A DNA stretch of 10,241 bases, taken from NCBI GenBank assembly GCA_007129055.1, contig SKWE01000139.1, positions 1 to 10,241 of the forward strand, in the 5' to 3' direction. A program made the position numbers and the translations under genes. Under the pieces are notes generated by a model. That model was not told the origin of the DNA, made no database searches, and saw only the letters and a list, made by a program, of their open reading frames with translations. Positions 7,545 through 10,241 of this stretch are shown here, one piece after another (position 1 is the first letter of the stretch; every line of letters starts with the position of its first letter). The DNA comes from Syntrophomonadaceae bacterium. GTDB taxonomy: Bacteria; Bacillota; Dethiobacteria; DTU022.

Positions 7545-7886
7545 TTAATGTGATCTCAGGGTTGCAACAACTGCAGCTATGGCAACGAATAATACTGTTG
7601 CCTCCCCCAGGGTATCAAAGGCGCGGTAATCAATAATTACGCTGCTGACAATATTTACAGCTCCCGTCTCTTCTACACCCTGCTCAAGGTACCTGCGGGG
7701 AACTTCGTTAAATGTGGGATTATCAAGGCTGCCAAAAGTAGGCATTTCTGCAACTGTAAAACTAAGCAGGAAAATGATAAAACCCAACAGGTAAAGAGTA
7801 ACAAGGGTCCTCGAATCAACTCCCACAATAAATCTTAAAAAAAAGGTGAGAATAATTATAAAAAGAGCAGCCAAAGCATAAAGCAT
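7545..7886 (-). CDS. MbhE-like subunit (MrpA C-terminal domain as a separate protein)
   Basis: This 113-residue protein has two N-terminal membrane helices (about 2-21 and 28-46), a polar loop, and a C-terminal helix (about 95-109). The segment AVNIVSSVIIDYRAFDTLGEATVLF (76-100) carries the DYRxFDTLGE signature found in the MrpA C-terminus and in standalone MbhE of membrane-bound hydrogenases. In Bacillus-type Mrp this domain is fused to MrpA; here it is free. I prefer the ATG at 7884-7886, with a GGGGG run eight bases upstream, to the GTG three codons earlier, which has no ribosome site. The gene lies 19 bases after the MbhD-like gene and 20 before mrpB. Confidence 0.88.
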   Translation of the reverse strand: MLYALAALFIIILTFFLRFIVGVDSRTLVTLYLLGFIIFLLSFTVAEMPTFGSLDNPTFNEVPRRYLEQGVEETGAVNIVSSVIIDYRAFDTLGEATVLFVAIAAVVATLRSH

Positions 7887-7905
7887 TGCAAACACCCCCG
7901 TAAAC

Positions 7906-8145
7906 TTACTCAGTTCTCCTGGTTTTGCTGATTGCAGCTATAAGCAAAAGAGATATAACCCCAGTACCCAGCGCTGCTTCTACCATGGCAACATCAGGAG
8001 CGCTGAGCTGCTGCCAGATTATAGCCATAATTAAACCAAAAGAAGAAAACAGAATAACAGCGCTTAAAAGATCGCGGATATAAGCTACGCCGACGGCACA
8101 AACTATTAAAAATAATAAGAGCAGTATATTTAAAATATCAATCAT
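7906..8145 (-). CDS. MbhD-like subunit (DUF4040; MrpA C-terminal domain as a separate protein)
   Basis: The 79-residue protein has three short membrane helices (about 4-20, 25-45 and 58-73). APDVAMVEAALGTGV (49-63) is the conserved motif of the MbhD/DUF4040 domain, with D51 and E56 the likely functional polar residues. In canonical MrpA this domain follows the antiporter core; here it is encoded alone and is followed by the MbhE-like gene, keeping the MrpA domain order. The ATG overlaps mrpG by eight bases and has AAGGA six bases upstream. The protein ends in a short basic tail (KTRRTE). Confidence 0.9.
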   Translation of the reverse strand: MIDILNILLLLFLIVCAVGVAYIRDLLSAVILFSSFGLIMAIIWQQLSAPDVAMVEAALGTGVISLLLIAAISKTRRTE

Positions 8146-8470
8146 CGGCTTTCCTTTCGCTTAGCTGAGGGCGAATTCCCGTATTATAAGCAGCCCTGGC
8201 GATAACATGGGCAGCTGTCGGATTTGTAATTACAATAAACATGATTAGAAGCCCCAGCCTGATACCGGTAGCCAGATTGCTCTGCAGAGCCATAGATAAA
8301 AGAACCAACCCGGCACCCAGGGTGTCACATTTTGTAGTAGCGTGCAGCCTGTTATATACATCGGGTAAGCGCAAAAGGCCAAGAGTGCCGACAAAAAGGA
8401 AAAAAAGGCCCAATACAAGGCTGACTATTGATAAGATATCCAGGGTTGTTTCAACTATTCCGGGAATCAA
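8138..8470 (-). CDS. mrpG: Mrp antiporter subunit G
   Basis: This 110-residue, three-helix protein is of the MrpG/MnhG/PhaG family. GTLGLLRLPDVYNRLHATTKCDTLG (28-52) is the family's signature block. Helices lie at about 10-32, 50-63 and 70-93. The TTG start overlaps the mrpF stop (TTGA) and has AAAGGAG seven bases upstream, which makes this non-ATG start convincing. The C-terminal tail (RPQLSERKADD) is charged and overlaps the next gene by eight bases. Its place between mrpF and the MbhD-like gene follows the E-F-G order seen in many Mrp operons. Confidence 0.94.
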   Translation of the reverse strand: MIPGIVETTLDILSIVSLVLGLFFLFVGTLGLLRLPDVYNRLHATTKCDTLGAGLVLLSMALQSNLATGIRLGLLIMFIVITNPTAAHVIARAAYNTGIRPQLSERKADD

Positions 8471-8748
8471 TCAAGGGCTCCTTTCTCCATGTACTTGGCA
8501 ACACCAATGGTGGTAATAAAGCTCATCAGGGCATAAACCATGGCTATATCAAGAAAATATACCTGTTCATAAACACGGGCAATCAAGGTTATTATAACCA
8601 GGGTCTTAGTGCCAATTATGCTGATGGCAGCAACCCTGTCCGGAGCGGTAGGCCCGGCAATAGCCCTGAATAAAGACATGAAGATCATCAGCATAACCAT
8701 AACAGCGCCAAGATTATAAAGAAAGCTGATAATTTCATCCAGGTTCAT
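8467..8748 (-). CDS. mrpF: Mrp antiporter subunit F
   Basis: The 93-residue protein has three membrane helices (about 7-31, 37-58 and 64-83) and the MrpF/MnhF motif AGPTAPDRVAAIS (31-43). The third helix contains FLDIAMVYALMSF (65-77) with conserved D67. MrpF is a small membrane subunit needed for antiport and is also implicated in bile salt or cholate efflux in Bacillus. The ATG overlaps the mrpE stop (ATGA), and AAGGTG seven bases upstream is the likely ribosome site. Its stop overlaps the mrpG TTG start. Confidence 0.94.
   Translation of the reverse strand: MNLDEIISFLYNLGAVMVMLMIFMSLFRAIAGPTAPDRVAAISIIGTKTLVIITLIARVYEQVYFLDIAMVYALMSFITTIGVAKYMEKGALD
8478..8484 (-). promoter_or_regulatory. 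Ribosome binding site for the TTG start of mrpG
   Basis: AAAGGAG on the minus strand lies seven bases upstream of the TTG at 8468-8470, inside the end of mrpF. The strong site decides for this unusual start codon. Confidence 0.8.
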
Positions 8749-9242
8749 TCCTTAGCACCTTCCATCTGCTTCAACCTTTCGATTAAAGGCCATTCTTTCA
8801 AAGCTTCTCCGCTTTCTAAGGTCAGGGCGTGAACCAGAAACTTTTTTTCATCAGCCAGAACAGTTAACGTTCCAGGGGTAAGGGTTATTGAATTCCCTAA
8901 AAGTACCCTTGAAGAAACATAATCAATATCAACTTCCAGTTCAACCATGTTTGGTTCAATCGGCATAGAGGGATGAAGAACCAGCCAGGCTACCTGGAAA
9001 TTGGCTTTCACTATATCTACGATTAGTTTAAAAAAATAGCCTGCAATCCAGATGATGGTTCTTAGATTAACCGGAGGCCTTTCTTCTGCTGTTATCAACA
9101 GGTTTCGGTTAAAATAAGTAACAAAAGTGGCCGCTGCCATTCCAACCATGAGCTGCGGCCAGTCCAGGGAACCGCTTACGGCCACCCAGAAAACAAATAA
9201 GGTTAACGTTACACCGATGTAGTTTGGCCAATGACTTTTCAT
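8745..9242 (-). CDS. mrpE: Mrp antiporter subunit E
   Basis: The 165-residue protein has two or three N-terminal membrane helices (about 9-24, 28-43 and 61-90) and a soluble C-terminal domain, the usual MrpE/MnhE layout and length. GNSITLTPGTLTV (116-128) is the hallmark motif. It is the first gene of the Mrp part. The ATG start has GAGGTAGG seven bases upstream. A 112-base spacer separates it from rnfB. Its stop overlaps the mrpF start by four bases, beginning a run of tightly packed genes that lasts to mrpD. Confidence 0.94.
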   Translation of the reverse strand: MKSHWPNYIGVTLTLFVFWVAVSGSLDWPQLMVGMAAATFVTYFNRNLLITAEERPPVNLRTIIWIAGYFFKLIVDIVKANFQVAWLVLHPSMPIEPNMVELEVDIDYVSSRVLLGNSITLTPGTLTVLADEKKFLVHALTLESGEALKEWPLIERLKQMEGAKE

Positions 9243-9278
9243 TATAAAACCTACCTCGGGTCCTTGATTTGTAAATCT

Positions 9279-9307
9279 ATAGTAACTACCAGGCCTGACA
9301 CTGTTTA
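9279..9307 (-). promoter_or_regulatory. Weak promoter candidate between rnfB and mrpE
   Basis: On the minus strand TAAACA (9302-9307, 4 of 6) is followed by a 17-base spacer and TACTAT (9279-9284, 4 of 6). The spacer contains the palindrome CAGGCCTG. Boxes are only fair. No convincing rho-independent terminator separates rnfB from mrpE, so read-through from the rnf genes is also possible. Confidence 0.3.
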
Positions 9308-9349
9308 CCTTTTAAGAAAAGCGTGCAACGGAACAGCAACAGGCCTGTT
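9290..9349. repeat. Two CAGGCCTG palindromes spaced 50 bases apart
   Basis: CAGGCCTG occurs at 9290-9297 and 9340-9347, both in the rnfB-mrpE spacer. The second copy extends to the perfect 12-base palindrome AACAGGCCTGTT (9338-9349), just after the rnfB stop. The first copy lies between the candidate -35 and -10 boxes. Together they could be a regulator's paired sites, though 8-base identities can arise by chance. Confidence 0.35.
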
Positions 9350-9354
9350 ATTAA

Positions 9355-10209
9355 TTATGCTGACTCTTTCTCCTTTTCTGCTGCGCGCGCAGCAGCTTCC
9401 TCGGCTGTAGGTATGGCTGATCGCGGATGAATGGTTCCCGGCGGACATTTCTTGACACACTCGCCACAGTCAGTGCACTTTTCAAGATCTATAACAGCCA
9501 ACTTGTCGTTCATTTCAATTGCTTCCTCCGGACAGGCTTTAACGCAGGCCTTGCAGGCAATGCAACCAACTTCACAGGCCTTGGAAACCGTTTTACCCCT
9601 GTCCTGTGAAGCGCATAAAACCAGGTGCCCTTCGTCCCCGGAAGGTAGCATTTTAATTAAATCACGCGGACAGGCTCCGGCACAGAGGCCACACCCAGTG
9701 CACTTGATTTTATCGACCACAGGAAGCCCGTGAGAACCCATATCAATAGCATCAAAAGGACAAACACGGACGCAGTTGCCCAGGCCAAGACAGCCATATG
9801 AACAGGCTTTAAAACCACCATACATTTCGCCGGCAACCTTGCAGTCTTCTACACCTTCGTAAATAAAATTGTCAGCGGTTTTAAAATTGTCTCCAATACA
9901 AAATACAGTTGCAATGGGAGACCCTGACGCTGACACTTCCTTGCCCAAAACTCTGGCAATTTCAGCAACAGTTTCTTCTCCTGCCGGCACACAATCACCA
10001 GGCTCAGCCTCACCGTTGACAACGGCTTCAGAAAATTTCATACATCCGGCAAAACCGCATGCTCCACAGTTTGCGCCGGGCACCAGTTCATTTACTGCTT
10101 CAACCCTCGGATCTATTTCTACATAAAATACTTTTGCTGCAGCAGCCAGCATTAACCCGAATAACAGTCCAATCAGGCCAAGAGCAACTATAGCATATAC
10201 TATAAGCAT
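9355..10209 (-). CDS. rnfB: Rnf complex electron transport subunit B (polyferredoxin)
   Basis: RnfB takes electrons from reduced ferredoxin into the Na+/H+-translocating Rnf complex. The 284-residue product has an N-terminal membrane anchor (about 3-25) and then the CGACGFAGC cluster domain with C48, C51, C56 and C73. Four further cysteine groups follow: C136/C140/C146/C150, C170/C173/C176/C180, C216/C219/C222/C226 with an extra C212, and C245/C248/C251/C255. C104, C123 and C199 are additional. This multi-cluster layout is clostridial rather than the shorter proteobacterial form. The tail (AEEAAARAAEKEKESA) is charged. I chose the ATG at 10207-10209 because GAGGTGA lies eight bases upstream; the GTG four codons earlier lies inside that ribosome site. 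In clostridial rnfCDGEAB operons rnfB is last, so the other rnf genes are expected beyond the right edge. Confidence 0.95.
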   Translation of the reverse strand: MLIVYAIVALGLIGLLFGLMLAAAAKVFYVEIDPRVEAVNELVPGANCGACGFAGCMKFSEAVVNGEAEPGDCVPAGEETVAEIARVLGKEVSASGSPIATVFCIGDNFKTADNFIYEGVEDCKVAGEMYGGFKACSYGCLGLGNCVRVCPFDAIDMGSHGLPVVDKIKCTGCGLCAGACPRDLIKMLPSGDEGHLVLCASQDRGKTVSKACEVGCIACKACVKACPEEAIEMNDKLAVIDLEKCTDCGECVKKCPPGTIHPRSAIPTAEEAAARAAEKEKESA

Positions 10210-10217
10210 TTTTTGAT

Positions 10218-10224
10218 TCACCTC
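10218..10224 (-). promoter_or_regulatory. Ribosome binding site that fixes the rnfB start
   Basis: GAGGTGA on the minus strand lies eight bases upstream of the ATG at 10209. The in-frame GTG at 10221 is part of this site, so a start there is unlikely. Confidence 0.8.
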
Positions 10225-10241
10225 GTTACTTAATAGTTCTA

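Noticed and set aside
7545..8145. The MbhD-like and MbhE-like genes as fragments of a frameshifted mrpA
   Set aside because: Each has its own start codon, an SD-like site and an intact domain, and both are known as standalone subunits in Mbh-type clusters. No decayed coding sequence joins them.
1370..9242. A membrane-bound hydrogenase (Mbh) or complex I operon
   Set aside because: No NiFe hydrogenase large or small subunit, NuoB/C/D-like or NuoH-like gene is present, and MrpE, F, G, B and C all are. Mrp type is the simplest reading, though the sequence beyond the left edge is unseen.
9303..9354. Rho-independent terminator after rnfB
   Set aside because: The only inverted repeats are a loopless 12-base palindrome and a 5-base stem (CTTTT/AAAAG) without a following U-run.

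Overview
The window carries a single block of genes, all read from the minus strand, so gene order runs from the right end to the left. Rightmost is rnfB, the polyferredoxin subunit of the Rnf ferredoxin:NAD+ oxidoreductase. It is followed by a complete but rearranged Mrp-type cation/proton antiporter cluster: mrpE, mrpF, mrpG, an MbhD-like gene, an MbhE-like gene, mrpB, mrpC and three MrpD/NuoL-M-N-type antiporter subunits. Then come apbE (flavin transferase) and the start of a Gx-transporter / heptaprenyl diphosphate synthase component I gene, which runs off the left edge. Clostridial-type Rnf with ApbE and a Gx protein, strong AGGAGG-like ribosome sites and frequent GTG/TTG starts all suggest an anaerobic Firmicute (Clostridia-like, perhaps a syntroph or alkaliphile). 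The species cannot be fixed from this sequence.

Layout. 9355-10209: rnfB, probably the last gene of an rnfCDGEAB operon whose other genes would lie beyond the right edge. 9243-9354: a 112-base spacer with a weak promoter candidate and two copies of the palindrome CAGGCCTG. 6729-9242: seven small, overlapping or nearly touching membrane-subunit genes. 5251-6729: the first antiporter subunit. 5174-5250: a 77-base gap with a good sigma-A-like promoter (TTGAAA, 18 bases, TATAAT). 3653-5173 and 1370-3652: two further antiporter subunits, in the same frame and separated by nothing but the first one's stop codon. 290-1360: apbE. 1-260: partial Gx gene. No gene-free stretch exceeds 300 bases; the longest is the 112-base spacer.

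How the genes fit together (inference from known families). Rnf couples reduced ferredoxin oxidation to NAD+ reduction and exports Na+ or H+. ApbE attaches the covalent FMNs that RnfD and RnfG need. An Mrp complex exchanges Na+ for H+, so placing it next to Rnf would let the cell convert between the two gradients, or might add pumping capacity to Rnf.

The most unusual points are the three antiporter subunits, with the MrpA C-terminal domains split into separate genes, and the 760-residue third subunit. Its C-terminal part is five contiguous 25-residue repeats with no insertions or deletions, followed by one more membrane helix. That arrangement resembles the lateral helix plus final membrane helix of NuoL/MrpA, but is longer and built from repeats.
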